A DNA stretch of 64,000 nucleotides from Clostridium sp. Marseille-Q2269 (GCF_943736985.1 NZ_CALSFS010000013.1:43806-107805); one strand, 5' to 3'. Counted from the stretch's first letter, positions 8,397-17,483 are shown. Numbers and translations are program-made. The notes: a model not told the origin generated them from the letters alone.

Positions 8397-10319
8397 TTAT
8401 TCTGCTAATTGTTCCCATTTTGAATAAAGATCTTCAACTAATTTTTGTTTGTTTATAATATCTTTATTTATTTGTTCACTTTTAGTGGAATCTGAATACA
8501 CTTCTTCTATGCAAAGTTGTTGTTGAAGTGATATTATTTCTTCTTCCAGATTTGTTATTTCTTTTTCTAAATTTTTTATTTTAAGCTTTTCTTGCTTTAA
8601 TTTTTTTTCTTCTTCTTTTTTTCTCTTTTTTTCATGATGTATTTGAGTTTTGGTTTTTGAATTTTCAGAGGTTATAGCTTCATAATTAAATCTGTTAGGG
8701 TTAATTTTTTTATGCATATAGTAATTATAATTTCCCAGATATTCTTTTATACCATCTATATTTAATTCGTAGATTTTTCCTATGGATTTATTTAAAAAAT
8801 ATCTATCATGAGATATAACTAAAACTGTACCATTGTAGATTAAAAGAGCATCTTCTAAGGCTTCACGAGACATTATGTCTAAATGATTAGTAGGCTCATC
8901 TAAAAGAAGAAAGTTAGATTTAGAAAGCATTAATTTTAATAAATTAACCTTACATTTTTCTCCACCACTAAGCTTTGATATTTCTTTAAAAACATCATCA
9001 CCGGTAAATAAGAATGCAGCTAAAGCATTTCTTACTTCTGTAGTAGTCATTTCAGGAAATTCATCCCATATTTCATCAAGTAAAGTATTATTTTCATTTA
9101 AATCTGATTGCTCTTGATCGTAATAACCAATATATACATTTTTACCTACATATTTTGTACCACAGTTGCTTTTAATTTCATCCATTATTATTTTTAATAA
9201 TGTGGTTTTACCTCTACCGTTATCCCCAATCAAAGCTATTTTTTCGCCTCTTTTTATATCCATTTCCACATTTTCAAATAAAGTTATATCCCCATAAGAT
9301 TTACTTAGATTTTCTACGTGAAGTATGTCATTCCCACTTTTTATTTGAGTTTCGAAACTTATTTTTACAGGTTTTGGTAAGTTATCCGGAGCATCTATTT
9401 TTTCAATTTTATCTAAAGATTTTTGTCTGCTTTCTGCTGCTTTTATACTTTTTTCTCTGTTAAAGGATCTATACTTTTCTATTATTTTTTCTTGCCTTTT
9501 GATTTCAGCTTGTTGAAGATTATATGCTTTTAACTTTACTTCGTACTCTTTTTTTCTAAGTTCTATAAATTTAGAATAATTGCCGTTATAGCAATTAATA
9601 TGACCATTTATAAGTTCAAAAGTTTGATTTGTAATTTCATCTAAAAAATATCTATCATGGGATATAATTAGTACTGTACCTTTATAAGCTTTTAAATATT
9701 CTTCTAGCCAATTTATGGCTGTTAAATCCAAATGATTTGTGGGCTCATCTAGAAGCAATATATCTGGACTTTGGAGCAAAAGTTTACAAAGAGCCACTCT
9801 AGTTTTTTGACCACCACTTAATATATTTATTTGTTTAGTAAAATCCTCTTCTTCAAAACTTAATCCTTTTAATACTCTGTGAATCTCACCTTTATAGGTA
9901 TAACCGCCTCTATTTATATATAAATCTGTATAAGTAGTATAATCCTTTATGATTTTATTATGGTATTCTTTATTATTCTCATCATAAGGTTCATTCATCA
10001 ATTTTTCTAATTTATTTAATTTTTCTTCCATTTTTATAAGTTCATGAAAAACCTCTAATACTTCCTCATAAATAGTATTGTGAGAATCTAAAGAAAGATG
10101 CTGTGCTAGATATCCTAAAGATTTAGATTTATCTATAAATATATCACCATTATCTTGTTCTAAAGAAGACGTTAGAATTTTAAATAAAGTAGATTTACCA
10201 GCACCATTAGGACCTATTAATCCAACTTTATCTCCTTCATTTATATTAAATGTTAAATTATCTAAAATAGAATCAATACCATAAGTTTTTGAAATATTTT
10301 TGCAACTTAATACAACCAT
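8397..10319 (-). CDS. ydiF: ABC-F family ATPase (YdiF/Uup-like), ribosome-associated
   Basis: A 640-residue soluble protein with two ABC ATPase domains and no membrane segments. It has Walker A GPNGAGKST and GDNGRGKTT, signature LSGGQ and LSGGE, and Walker B LLLDEPTNHLD twice. A charged inter-domain linker (~240-320) and a C-terminal coiled coil (~545-635) are typical of ABC-F proteins, which act on the ribosome (translation quality control or antibiotic protection) and do not transport. The start at 10319 was chosen because AAGGATGGTG lies 6 bases upstream; two in-frame ATGs further up lack a site. B. subtilis ydiF also neighbours rex (ydiH), supporting the name. Confidence 0.85.
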   Translation of the reverse strand: MVVLSCKNISKTYGIDSILDNLTFNINEGDKVGLIGPNGAGKSTLFKILTSSLEQDNGDIFIDKSKSLGYLAQHLSLDSHNTIYEEVLEVFHELIKMEEKLNKLEKLMNEPYDENNKEYHNKIIKDYTTYTDLYINRGGYTYKGEIHRVLKGLSFEEEDFTKQINILSGGQKTRVALCKLLLQSPDILLLDEPTNHLDLTAINWLEEYLKAYKGTVLIISHDRYFLDEITNQTFELINGHINCYNGNYSKFIELRKKEYEVKLKAYNLQQAEIKRQEKIIEKYRSFNREKSIKAAESRQKSLDKIEKIDAPDNLPKPVKISFETQIKSGNDILHVENLSKSYGDITLFENVEMDIKRGEKIALIGDNGRGKTTLLKIIMDEIKSNCGTKYVGKNVYIGYYDQEQSDLNENNTLLDEIWDEFPEMTTTEVRNALAAFLFTGDDVFKEISKLSGGEKCKVNLLKLMLSKSNFLLLDEPTNHLDIMSREALEDALLIYNGTVLVISHDRYFLNKSIGKIYELNIDGIKEYLGNYNYYMHKKINPNRFNYEAITSENSKTKTQIHHEKKRKKEEEKKLKQEKLKIKNLEKEITNLEEEIISLQQQLCIEEVYSDSTKSEQINKDIINKQKLVEDLYSKWEQLAE

Positions 10320-10418
10320 TAATTTCACCATCCTTAACAAATACTATTCTACTATGTATTACATTTTTTTTGTAGTGCTATATAGGACTATTTTATTTTA
10401 TTTTTTACTTTAGTATTC

Positions 10419-10447
10419 ACTAATTTTAGTGTATAATATTTAATTAT
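10419..10447 (+). promoter_or_regulatory. Putative rex promoter with embedded palindrome
   Basis: TATAAT at 10442-10447 lies 17 bases from a weak -35, TTTAGT (10419-10424). The spacer contains the perfect 14-base palindrome CACTAATTTTAGTG (10428-10441), abutting the -10, a good position for a repressor site. Confidence 0.45.
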
Positions 10448-10501
10448 ATGATACAATATAGGTAATAATATTAGTAAAAATATGATATTAAGAGGTGTAA
10501 T

Positions 10502-11134
10502 ATGGATAAGAAAAAAAATATTTCGATGGCAGTTATAAGAAGATTACCTAAATATCATAGATATTTGTATGAATTATTAAAAAATGATGTAGACAGAATA
10601 TCTTCAAAAGAATTAAGTGAGAAAATAGGTTTTACTGCATCTCAAATACGCCAAGATCTAAACTGTTTTGGAGATTTTGGTCAACAAGGATATGGGTATA
10701 ATGTTAGAGAATTACACCATCAAATAAGTAACATATTAGGACTAAATAATCCTTATAATAGTATAATTATTGGAGCAGGCAACATAGGTCAGGCATTGGC
10801 TAATTATACTAGATTTGGAAAATTGGGAATTGATGTAAAAGTCATGTTTGATACAAATCCTAAATTAATAGGATTAAAGATAAGAGAAATAGAAATATTA
10901 GACATTGATTACTTATCTGATTATCTAGAAAAAAACAAAGTAGATATAGGAGTAATATGTGTACCTAATGATAAGGCTCAAAAAGTAGCTGACGTTCTTA
11001 TAAAAAATGATATAAAAGGTATATGGAATTTTGCACCTATAGATTTGTCAGTTCCAGAAGATGTAGTGGTAGAGAATGTTCATTTAAGTGATAGTCTTCT
11101 AACTTTAACTTGCTTAATAAATAAAACTGAATAA
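10502..11134 (+). CDS. rex: Redox-sensing transcriptional repressor Rex
   Basis: A 210-residue Rex protein. The winged-helix DNA-binding domain occupies ~1-80 (SSKELSEKIGFTASQIRQD). The NAD(H)-binding Rossmann domain follows with IIGAGNIGQA at about residue 96, and a C-terminal helix swaps in the dimer. Rex represses fermentation and hydrogen-metabolism genes when NADH/NAD+ is low, and in clostridia controls butyrate, alcohol and hydrogenase genes. It is followed by NfnAB and a hydrogenase, both part of the same redox economy. AAGAGGTG lies 4 bases before the ATG. Confidence 0.97.
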   Translation: MDKKKNISMAVIRRLPKYHRYLYELLKNDVDRISSKELSEKIGFTASQIRQDLNCFGDFGQQGYGYNVRELHHQISNILGLNNPYNSIIIGAGNIGQALANYTRFGKLGIDVKVMFDTNPKLIGLKIREIEILDIDYLSDYLEKNKVDIGVICVPNDKAQKVADVLIKNDIKGIWNFAPIDLSVPEDVVVENVHLSDSLLTLTCLINKTE

Positions 11135-11160
11135 AATATTAGATTTTATTTATTTTAAGA

Positions 11161-11190
11161 TTTGGTTTGTTATTCTATTAACAAACCAAA
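11161..11190. promoter_or_regulatory. Rex-box-like inverted repeat downstream of rex
   Basis: TTGTTATTCTATTAACAA (11167-11184) matches 13 of 14 fixed positions of the Rex consensus TTGTTAA-N4-TTAACAA. The arms extend outward to 12 bases (TTTGGTTTGTTA and TAACAAACCAAA). No T-run follows on either strand, so it is not a typical terminator. It lies 27 bases after the rex stop and upstream of a real terminator. Confidence 0.4.
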
Positions 11191-11216
11191 TAAAAAATTG
11201 AAACCTTTTAACGGTT

Positions 11217-11248
11217 CTCTTTACATAGGTAAAGAGGGCCTTTTTATA
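11217..11248 (+). terminator. Terminator after rex
   Basis: Arms CTCTTTAC and GTAAAGAG around a short ATAG loop, followed by GGCC and a T-run. Confidence 0.7.
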
Positions 11249-11280
11249 TTTGAGAGTAGTTAAGTTTTAAAATTATTAAT

Positions 11281-11311
11281 TTGATAAAAAATACAATAAT
11301 TATGTTATAAT
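11281..11311 (+). promoter_or_regulatory. Putative nfnAB promoter (extended -10)
   Basis: TGTTATAAT gives an extended -10 (TATAAT at 11306-11311). TTGATA lies 19 bases upstream at 11281-11286, a little further than the ideal 17. Confidence 0.5.
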
Positions 11312-11362
11312 TATAATGAAAATAATAATATAAATACAGGGGAATAAGGGGGAGTAATTATT

Positions 11363-12253
11363 ATGTACAAAATATTAAAAAAGGAAACCATTGCGCCTAA
11401 TATATTTCTGATGAAGATTAAAGCGGAAAGAGTAGCAAGGTCAGCACAACCAGGACAATTTGTTATAGTTAAGATGGATGAAAAAGGAGAAAGAATACCT
11501 CTTACTATATGTGATTATGATAAAGAAGAGGGTAGTGTAACTATTGTTATTCAAGCTATAGGTTCTTCAACAAAAAGAATGGAAAACTTTAAAGAAGGAG
11601 ATAGTTTTAGAGACTTTGTAGGACCACTAGGACAACCATCAGATTTTGTGTATGAAAATTTAGATGATGTAAAGAAAAAGAAAATGGTATTTATAGCAGG
11701 TGGACTTGGTGCAGCACCAGTATATCCACAGGTGAAATGGCTTAGTGATCATGGTATAAAAGCAGATGTAATTATAGGATGCAAATCAAAAGAACATCTA
11801 ATACTAGAAGAAGAAATGAAAAAAGTGGCAGGAAATGTTTATGTAGCTACAGATGATGGTTCTTATGGATACAAAGGACTTGTAACTAATCTATTAAAAG
11901 AATTGATTGACAAGGAAGAAAAGGCTTATGATCATGTGGTGGCAATAGGGCCTATGATTATGATGAAGTTTGTAACTTTACTTACAAAGGAATATAGCAT
12001 AAAGACTATAGTAAGTTTAAATACATTGATGGTAGATGGTACAGGAATGTGTGGAGCTTGCAGAGTAACTGTAGGCGGAGAAACTAAGTTTGCCTGTGTA
12101 GATGGCCCAGAATTTGATGGACATTTAGTAGATTTTAATGAAGCTATGAGAAGACAACAAATGTATAAAACAGAAGAGGGAAAGAAGATATTAGAGGATC
12201 AAGAAAAAGCAGAAGGACATGTATGCCATGTAGGATTGGATGGTGATAAATAA
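11363..12253 (+). CDS. nfnA: NADH-dependent reduced ferredoxin:NADP+ oxidoreductase, subunit A
   Basis: A 296-residue FAD/NAD-binding reductase subunit of the NfnAB complex, which couples NADH and reduced ferredoxin oxidation to NADP+ reduction by electron bifurcation. The N-terminal ~100 residues form the FAD beta-barrel; GGLGAAPVYPQV (about 112-123) starts the nucleotide-binding domain. The C-terminal CGACRVTVGGETKFAC segment supplies cysteines for the [2Fe-2S] cluster. Its TAA shares its last base with the ATG of nfnB, so the two are translationally coupled. The PyrK/SudB relatives are close, but the partner gene points to Nfn. Confidence 0.92.
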   Translation: MYKILKKETIAPNIFLMKIKAERVARSAQPGQFVIVKMDEKGERIPLTICDYDKEEGSVTIVIQAIGSSTKRMENFKEGDSFRDFVGPLGQPSDFVYENLDDVKKKKMVFIAGGLGAAPVYPQVKWLSDHGIKADVIIGCKSKEHLILEEEMKKVAGNVYVATDDGSYGYKGLVTNLLKELIDKEEKAYDHVVAIGPMIMMKFVTLLTKEYSIKTIVSLNTLMVDGTGMCGACRVTVGGETKFACVDGPEFDGHLVDFNEAMRRQQMYKTEEGKKILEDQEKAEGHVCHVGLDGDK

Positions 12254-13641
12254 TGGGAAATAGAATGAAAAGGGTTTTAGTAAGGGAACAAGATCCTATG
12301 AAAAGGATCACAAATTTTGATGAAGTCTGTTTAGGATATACAGAAGAAGAAGCTGTAGAAGAAGCTAAAAGATGCCTTCATTGCAAGAAACCTATGTGTG
12401 TAGGAAAGTGTCCTGTAAGTGTTAATATACCAGATTTTATAGAATATATTAAAAATAAGGAATTTGAAGAAGCAGCTAAATCAATTGCAAAAGATAGTGC
12501 ATTACCAGCAGTTTGTGGAAGAGTATGTCCTCAAGAGACTCAATGTGAAGGTAAGTGTGTTTTAGGAATAAAGGGAGAATCGGTAGCAGTAGGTAAATTA
12601 GAAAGGTTTATAGCAGATTGGTCAAGAAAGAATAATGTGGATTTAAGTAAAACAGAAGATAAGAAGAATAAAAAAGTAGCAGTAATAGGAAGTGGTCCTG
12701 CAGGGCTTACATGTGCAGGAGATTTGGCCAAAAAAGGATATGATGTTACTATATTTGAAGCTTTACATGAACCAGGGGGAGTATTAGTTTATGGTATACC
12801 AGAATTTAGATTACCTAAAGACACAGTAGTAAAGCATGAAATAGATAATGTTAAAAAATTAGGAGTTAAGATAGAAACTAATGTAATAGTTGGAAAAACT
12901 GTAACTATCAATGAATTAATAGAAGAAGAAAATTTTGAAGCTATATTTATAGGCTCTGGAGCCGGATTGCCTAAATTTATGGGTATACCAGGTGAAAATT
13001 TCAATGCAGTATTTTCTGCTAATGAATTCTTAACAAGAACAAATCTTATGAAAGCCTTTAAAAGCGAATATGATACACCTATAAAGGTGGGAAAAAGAGT
13101 TGCTGTAGTTGGTGGTGGAAATGTAGCTATGGATGCTGCAAGAACTGCTAAAAGGCTTGGAGCTGAAGTACATATAGTGTATAGAAGATCAGAATCTGAA
13201 TTGCCAGCTAGAGTAGAAGAAGTTCATCATGCCAAAGAAGAAGGAATAGAGTTTAATTTACTAACTAATCCTGTAGAGATCTTAGGAGATGAAAATGGTT
13301 GGGTGAAAGGCATGAAATGTATTAAAATGGAATTAGGTGAGCCTGATCAAACAGGTAGAAGAAGACCTATAGAAATATCAGGTTCAGAATTTACCATAGA
13401 ACTAGATAGTGTAATTATGTCTTTAGGAACATCTCCAAATCCTCTTATAGCTGCTACAACAGAAGGATTAGAAAATACAAAACGAGGATGTATAGTAGCC
13501 GAAGAAGAAACTGGAGCTACCACAAAGTCTGGAGTATTCGCTGGTGGAGATGCAGTAACTGGTGCTGCCACTGTTATATTAGCTATGGGAGCAGGGAAAA
13601 AAGCAGCCAAAGCTATAGATGAATATCTAAATAATAAATAA
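12253..13641 (+). CDS. nfnB: NADH-dependent reduced ferredoxin:NADP+ oxidoreductase, subunit B
   Basis: A 462-residue subunit related to the glutamate synthase small chain (GltD type). It holds the bifurcating FAD, two [4Fe-4S] clusters and the NADP(H) site. Two cysteine-rich segments are seen near residues 40-110 (CLHCKKPMCVGKCP and CGRVCPQETQCEGKC), then an FAD-binding GSGPAG at about 145 and the NADPH motif GGGNVAMDAARTA near 285. Because no glutamate synthase large subunit is near and nfnA overlaps it, it is NfnB, not GltD. A terminator follows 50 bases after the stop. Confidence 0.93.
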   Translation: MGNRMKRVLVREQDPMKRITNFDEVCLGYTEEEAVEEAKRCLHCKKPMCVGKCPVSVNIPDFIEYIKNKEFEEAAKSIAKDSALPAVCGRVCPQETQCEGKCVLGIKGESVAVGKLERFIADWSRKNNVDLSKTEDKKNKKVAVIGSGPAGLTCAGDLAKKGYDVTIFEALHEPGGVLVYGIPEFRLPKDTVVKHEIDNVKKLGVKIETNVIVGKTVTINELIEEENFEAIFIGSGAGLPKFMGIPGENFNAVFSANEFLTRTNLMKAFKSEYDTPIKVGKRVAVVGGGNVAMDAARTAKRLGAEVHIVYRRSESELPARVEEVHHAKEEGIEFNLLTNPVEILGDENGWVKGMKCIKMELGEPDQTGRRRPIEISGSEFTIELDSVIMSLGTSPNPLIAATTEGLENTKRGCIVAEEETGATTKSGVFAGGDAVTGAATVILAMGAGKKAAKAIDEYLNNK

Positions 13642-13690
13642 TATTAAGTTACAATTAATATTGACAAATATGTATAATTAGTTATATTGT

Positions 13691-13724
13691 ATAAGCTGTA
13701 CTCTAAATTTAGAGTACAGCTTAT
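13691..13724 (+). terminator. Terminator after nfnB
   Basis: Perfect 15-base arms starting ATAAGCTGTACTCTA, closing on a tiny AT loop, then a T-rich tail. Confidence 0.85.
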
Positions 13725-13789
13725 TTATTATTAGATTTTGGTATATACTATTTAGAAGTATAAAAATTTATTTATAAGGAATGATTTAT

Positions 13790-14707
13790 ATGGATTTTAA
13801 TTATGTGGAAAATTGTAAAAACGGTATAGTTGTAAAAGACGTAAGAAATTTTGAATTAGACCATATTTTTGAATGTGGCCAATGCTTTAGATGGTATAAA
13901 GAGGAGAATGGTTCTTATATAGGTGTGGTACATGGAAAAGTTATAGAAATAGAAAAAGTTAATAATGATGTGGTATTATATAATGCAACGGAAGAAGATT
14001 TTAAAAAAATTTGGGTAGAATATTTTGATTTATACAGAGATTATGGTGAAGTGAAAAATATATTAAGCAAAGATGACATATTAGCTGAATCTGTTAAATT
14101 TGGTCACGGTATAAGACTTTTAAAACAAGATCCTTTTGAAATAATAGTTTCATTTATAATTTCTGCTAATAATAGAATACCTATGATTAAAAAAGCTATA
14201 AGAAATATAAGTGAAAGGTGGGGGGGAGCCATAGAATATAAAGGTAAGGTATACTATAGTTTCCCTAAAGTGGAAGAACTTAAAAATGCTACAGAAGATG
14301 AATTGAGGTCATGTGGTGTTGGTTTTAGAGCTAAATATATAAAAGATACAGTAAATAAAATATATCAAAATTCTATACAAGAATGTAAAGAATATAATAA
14401 AGAATACGATATGCTATGGATAAAAAATCAGGAAGATGATATATGTCATAAAATGTTACAAAACTATAGTGGTATAGGAGCTAAAGTTGCAGACTGTGTT
14501 ATGTTGTTTTCTATGGGAAAATATTCTGCATTTCCAGTAGATGTTTGGGTTAAAAGGGCTATGCAATATTTTTATTTAGCTCCAGACGTATCTTTGAAAA
14601 AAATAAGAGATTTTGCACGAGAAAAATTTGGAAATTTGTCAGGATTTGCTCAGCAATATTTGTTTTATTATGCAAGAGAAAACAAAATTGATGTTAATCA
14701 GAAATAA
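13790..14707 (+). CDS. ogg: 8-oxoguanine DNA glycosylase (OGG1-type, with AP lyase activity)
   Basis: A 305-residue DNA repair enzyme that removes 8-oxoguanine. The N-terminal OGG_N domain (~1-115) carries the conserved CGQCFRW block at 29-35. The HhH-GPD domain follows, with hairpin SGIGAK (catalytic Lys232) and PVDVWV (catalytic Asp251), matching Lys249 and Asp268 of human OGG1. OGG1-type enzymes are uncommon in bacteria and the clostridial form is an established example. The start was moved 3 codons in, to 13790, because AAGGA then has normal spacing. It stands as a single gene. Confidence 0.93.
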   Translation: MDFNYVENCKNGIVVKDVRNFELDHIFECGQCFRWYKEENGSYIGVVHGKVIEIEKVNNDVVLYNATEEDFKKIWVEYFDLYRDYGEVKNILSKDDILAESVKFGHGIRLLKQDPFEIIVSFIISANNRIPMIKKAIRNISERWGGAIEYKGKVYYSFPKVEELKNATEDELRSCGVGFRAKYIKDTVNKIYQNSIQECKEYNKEYDMLWIKNQEDDICHKMLQNYSGIGAKVADCVMLFSMGKYSAFPVDVWVKRAMQYFYLAPDVSLKKIRDFAREKFGNLSGFAQQYLFYYARENKIDVNQK

Positions 14708-14842
14708 TGTTAATAAAATCACATATAGAAATTAATATTTATCTTAAAATAACTCAAAAATTTTGTTATAATTTAAATGTTTATGTATTAAAATTTTTTT
14801 GTTTGGTTTACTAATGAAAAAATATATACAAATTATAAAATG

Positions 14843-14857
14843 ATGTTCAATGAACAT
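14843..14857. promoter_or_regulatory. Palindrome upstream of the hydrogenase gene (candidate operator)
   Basis: ATGTTCAATGAACAT is a perfect 7-base dyad around one central base, 22 bases before the start codon and downstream of a likely extended -10 (TGTTATAAT, ending 14772). No T-run follows. It may be a regulator site or a small 5'-UTR hairpin. Confidence 0.4.
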
Positions 14858-14879
14858 TTAAGAATATGGAGGATGTTTC

Positions 14880-16373
14880 ATGATAAAGTTTGAAACTGAA
14901 CTAAAAAGGATAAAATATTTAGTTCTAAAAGATGTGGCTGAGTTAGCTCAACAAGATAATATTAATAAGCTAGAAATGTTAAAAATACCATACAAAATAT
15001 TAAATGAAAAGCAAGCAGAATATAGATGCTGCGTTTATAGAGAAAGAACAGTAGTATACGAAAGGGCTCAGCTAGCTGCAGGAATAAACCCTGACGATAA
15101 TTTAACAAATGAATTAGAAAGCATAAAGGATAGTAATCAAATAATGTATATAATAGCATCTGCCTGTGATCAGTGTCCTATAAACAGATTTACAGTAACA
15201 GAAGCTTGCAGGGGATGTATACAACATAAATGTATGGAGGTCTGTTCTGCTAAGGCTATAGCTAGAATAAATGGTAAAGCATATATAGATCAAAATAAAT
15301 GTAGAGAATGCGGTTTATGTAAAAAGGTGTGTCCATATAATGCTATAGTAGAAGTTATGAGACCGTGTAAAAAAGTATGTCCTACTGGAGCATTAGAAAT
15401 AAATCCAGAGGATAAAAGAGCTATGATAGAAAATGAAAATTGTATTAACTGTGGAGCTTGCATGGCTGCATGTCCATTTGGAGCTATTTCAGATAAGAGC
15501 TATATAGTTGATATAGTTAAATTATTAAAGGAAAAGAAAAAAGTGTATGCAGTAGTAGCACCAGCTATTACAGGACAATTTGGACCATTAGTAAAAGTTG
15601 GACAAGTGAAGAATGCTTTAAGAAAAGCAGGCTTTAAAGATATGGTAGAGGCTGCATGTGGAGCAGATGCAGTAGTATTTAGTGAGTCTGAAGAATTTGT
15701 AGAAAGAATGGGACAAGGCCAAAAATGCATGACAACATCTTGTTGTCCAGGCTTTGTAAATTATATAGAAAACCAATTTAAAGATTTAGCAGGAAATATA
15801 TCTACTACAGTATCTCCTATGGTTGCTACTGGAAGAATGATAAAAGAAATGGACAAAGATGCCTATGTTATATTTATAGGACCTTGTACTGCTAAAAAGA
15901 GTGAAGTTTTAAAAGAAGAATTAAAAGATGCAGTAGATTATGTTATGACTTTTGAAGAAATAGCAGCACTTTTAGGTGCTTATAAAGTAGAACCATCAGA
16001 ATGTGAAGAAGATCAGGTTCAAGATGCTTCTACTTTTGCCAGAGGTTTTGCTCAAAGTGGTGGGGTTATATCAGCAATACAAAACTTTATTGATTCTAAA
16101 GAAATAGATATAAAATTTAATCCAACTAAGGTTAGTGGAAAGGATGAAATCAAGAAAACTCTCATGTTAGCTAAAGCAGGAAAAATTCCTTTTAACTTTG
16201 TAGAGGGAATGATGTGTGAAGGTGGATGTATTGGAGGTCCGGCAACTATGGTTTCACCTATAAAAGCCAAAGGTCAATTAATTAAGTTTAGCAAGGAATC
16301 TGAAAGTAAGGATGTTGTAGAAAATAAGAAAATGGAAAATTTTGAAAAAGTAAATATGCATAAGCATAAATAA
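14880..16373 (+). CDS. Monomeric [FeFe] hydrogenase, group B-like
   Basis: A 497-residue iron-only hydrogenase that exchanges electrons between ferredoxin and protons/H2. Residues ~96-200 carry cysteine clusters for about four iron-sulfur centres (including CRECGLCKKVCP at 141-152 and CINCGACMAACP at 188-199). The H-cluster domain has TSCCPGF (286-292, L1), PCTAKKSE (335-342, L2) and EGMMCEGGCIGGP (442-454, L3). The catalytic cysteine equivalent is present (Cys288 just before cluster ligand Cys289). L1 ends in Phe and L3 in GGP, where classical group A enzymes have Trp and GGG, which fits the group B clostridial enzymes. Nearby Rex and NfnAB make redox control plausible. GGAGGATG lies before the ATG. 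Confidence 0.85.
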   Translation: MIKFETELKRIKYLVLKDVAELAQQDNINKLEMLKIPYKILNEKQAEYRCCVYRERTVVYERAQLAAGINPDDNLTNELESIKDSNQIMYIIASACDQCPINRFTVTEACRGCIQHKCMEVCSAKAIARINGKAYIDQNKCRECGLCKKVCPYNAIVEVMRPCKKVCPTGALEINPEDKRAMIENENCINCGACMAACPFGAISDKSYIVDIVKLLKEKKKVYAVVAPAITGQFGPLVKVGQVKNALRKAGFKDMVEAACGADAVVFSESEEFVERMGQGQKCMTTSCCPGFVNYIENQFKDLAGNISTTVSPMVATGRMIKEMDKDAYVIFIGPCTAKKSEVLKEELKDAVDYVMTFEEIAALLGAYKVEPSECEEDQVQDASTFARGFAQSGGVISAIQNFIDSKEIDIKFNPTKVSGKDEIKKTLMLAKAGKIPFNFVEGMMCEGGCIGGPATMVSPIKAKGQLIKFSKESESKDVVENKKMENFEKVNMHKHK

Positions 16374-16396
16374 TAAACAAAAGTATTTTATTTGAT

Positions 16397-16453
16397 AAAT
16401 AGCTATAAAATAAGTGATACCTATAATTGTATTGTACTTATTTATAGCTATTT
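16397..16453 (+). terminator. Long hairpin, terminator of the hydrogenase gene
   Basis: Arms AAATAGCTATAAAATAAGT and ACTTATTTATAGCTATTT pair with one mismatch or bulge around a ~19-base loop; a T-rich tail follows. Confidence 0.65.
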
Positions 16454-16626
16454 ATTTTCTAAAAAGTAAATTTTATTTTAATAATTTTAAAAATTTTCAT
16501 ATAAATTTAATATAATTTTAAAATATTAAAAAAATAATAAGATTTAAAAATGGTAATTTATAAAGCAAAATATGATATCATTTATATAAATAAAAAAATA
16601 CTAATTCGTAAAAAATAGGAGAATTT

Positions 16627-17358
16627 ATGATGAAAAATATAAAAAAATATATAGAAAAGAATGTAAATATTATTAAGCAATTATTAGTTGATAATAAGGC
16701 AACCATAATAGTATCCTTATTTTTTTTATTTATAATTTTTATAGGATATATATATTTTAAAAATTTTACTGTACTAAAAGATCCTAATAAGATCAAAAAT
16801 ATTATATTATCTTATGGTAGTTATGGGATTATCATATTTTTATTATTTCAAATAATTCAAGTGGTTGCTTTTTTTATACCAGGAGAGGTAATACAAATAA
16901 CTGGGGGATATATATACGGGACTTTACTAGGAAGCATATATTCTCTTATAGCAATAGCATTAGGAAGTATATTAGTATTTTCACTGGCCCATGTATATGG
17001 TAGACCTTTGGTACATAAAATAATTTCTAAAAAAGATTTAAAATTTTTTGATAGATTGCTAAATATAAAAAATATAAAATTAATTGTATTTTTGTTATAT
17101 TTAATACCTGGAATACCTAAAGATGCATTAGGATATATATGTGGTATATCTGATATTAAATTTAAGGATTTCTTTATATTATCTACATTAGGGCGAATTC
17201 CAGGCATTCTAGCCTCTGCTTATTTTGGAGCAAGTATACACAGAGGCAATAAATCTATTTTAATAATAGTAGGGGTTATAGCATCCTTGCTTTTCGTAGT
17301 AGGTGTATTAAAAGGAGAGAAGATGATAAGAAAGATAGGGAAAAATAGTGACAAGTAG
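16627..17358 (+). CDS. TVP38/TMEM64 family (VTT domain) membrane protein
   Basis: A 243-residue integral membrane protein with about six hydrophobic segments. The central VTT/SNARE-associated domain is seen in FIPGEVIQITGGYIYG (about 82-97) and the later IPGIPKDALGYICG re-entrant-like loop. DedA/TVP38 proteins help maintain membrane lipid distribution or proton-linked transport; no specific role can be assigned. TAGGAG lies 5 bases before the first of two consecutive ATGs. It is monocistronic. Confidence 0.8.
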   Translation: MMKNIKKYIEKNVNIIKQLLVDNKATIIVSLFFLFIIFIGYIYFKNFTVLKDPNKIKNIILSYGSYGIIIFLLFQIIQVVAFFIPGEVIQITGGYIYGTLLGSIYSLIAIALGSILVFSLAHVYGRPLVHKIISKKDLKFFDRLLNIKNIKLIVFLLYLIPGIPKDALGYICGISDIKFKDFFILSTLGRIPGILASAYFGASIHRGNKSILIIVGVIASLLFVVGVLKGEKMIRKIGKNSDK

Positions 17359-17404
17359 AAAATGTTGGGACTTAAAAAATATGCTACAATTGGTATTAAA
17401 AACA

Positions 17405-17483
17405 GGATATGTGTTTAGAAGGTGGATATTATTTCAATTAGGATATTGGAATTTTCATATAATACCTTTTGTATCACATATCC
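17405..17483. repeat. 79-bp imperfect inverted repeat between convergent genes
   Basis: Outer arms GGATATGTG and CACATATCC are perfect; inner AAGGT/ACCTT and AT-rich segments also pair. The fold lies between the VTT-domain gene and the convergent TIGR01906-type gene. It may be a bidirectional terminator or the remains of a small mobile element. Confidence 0.5.

Noticed and set aside
14761-14879. Rex box upstream of the hydrogenase gene
   Set aside because: TTGTTATAAT is the extended -10, not a Rex dyad; the only dyad there (ATGTTCAATGAACAT) does not fit the Rex consensus.
16578-16796. Minus-strand 72-codon hydrophobic frame at the start of the VTT-domain gene
   Set aside because: Antisense of an AT-rich transmembrane segment; no RBS.
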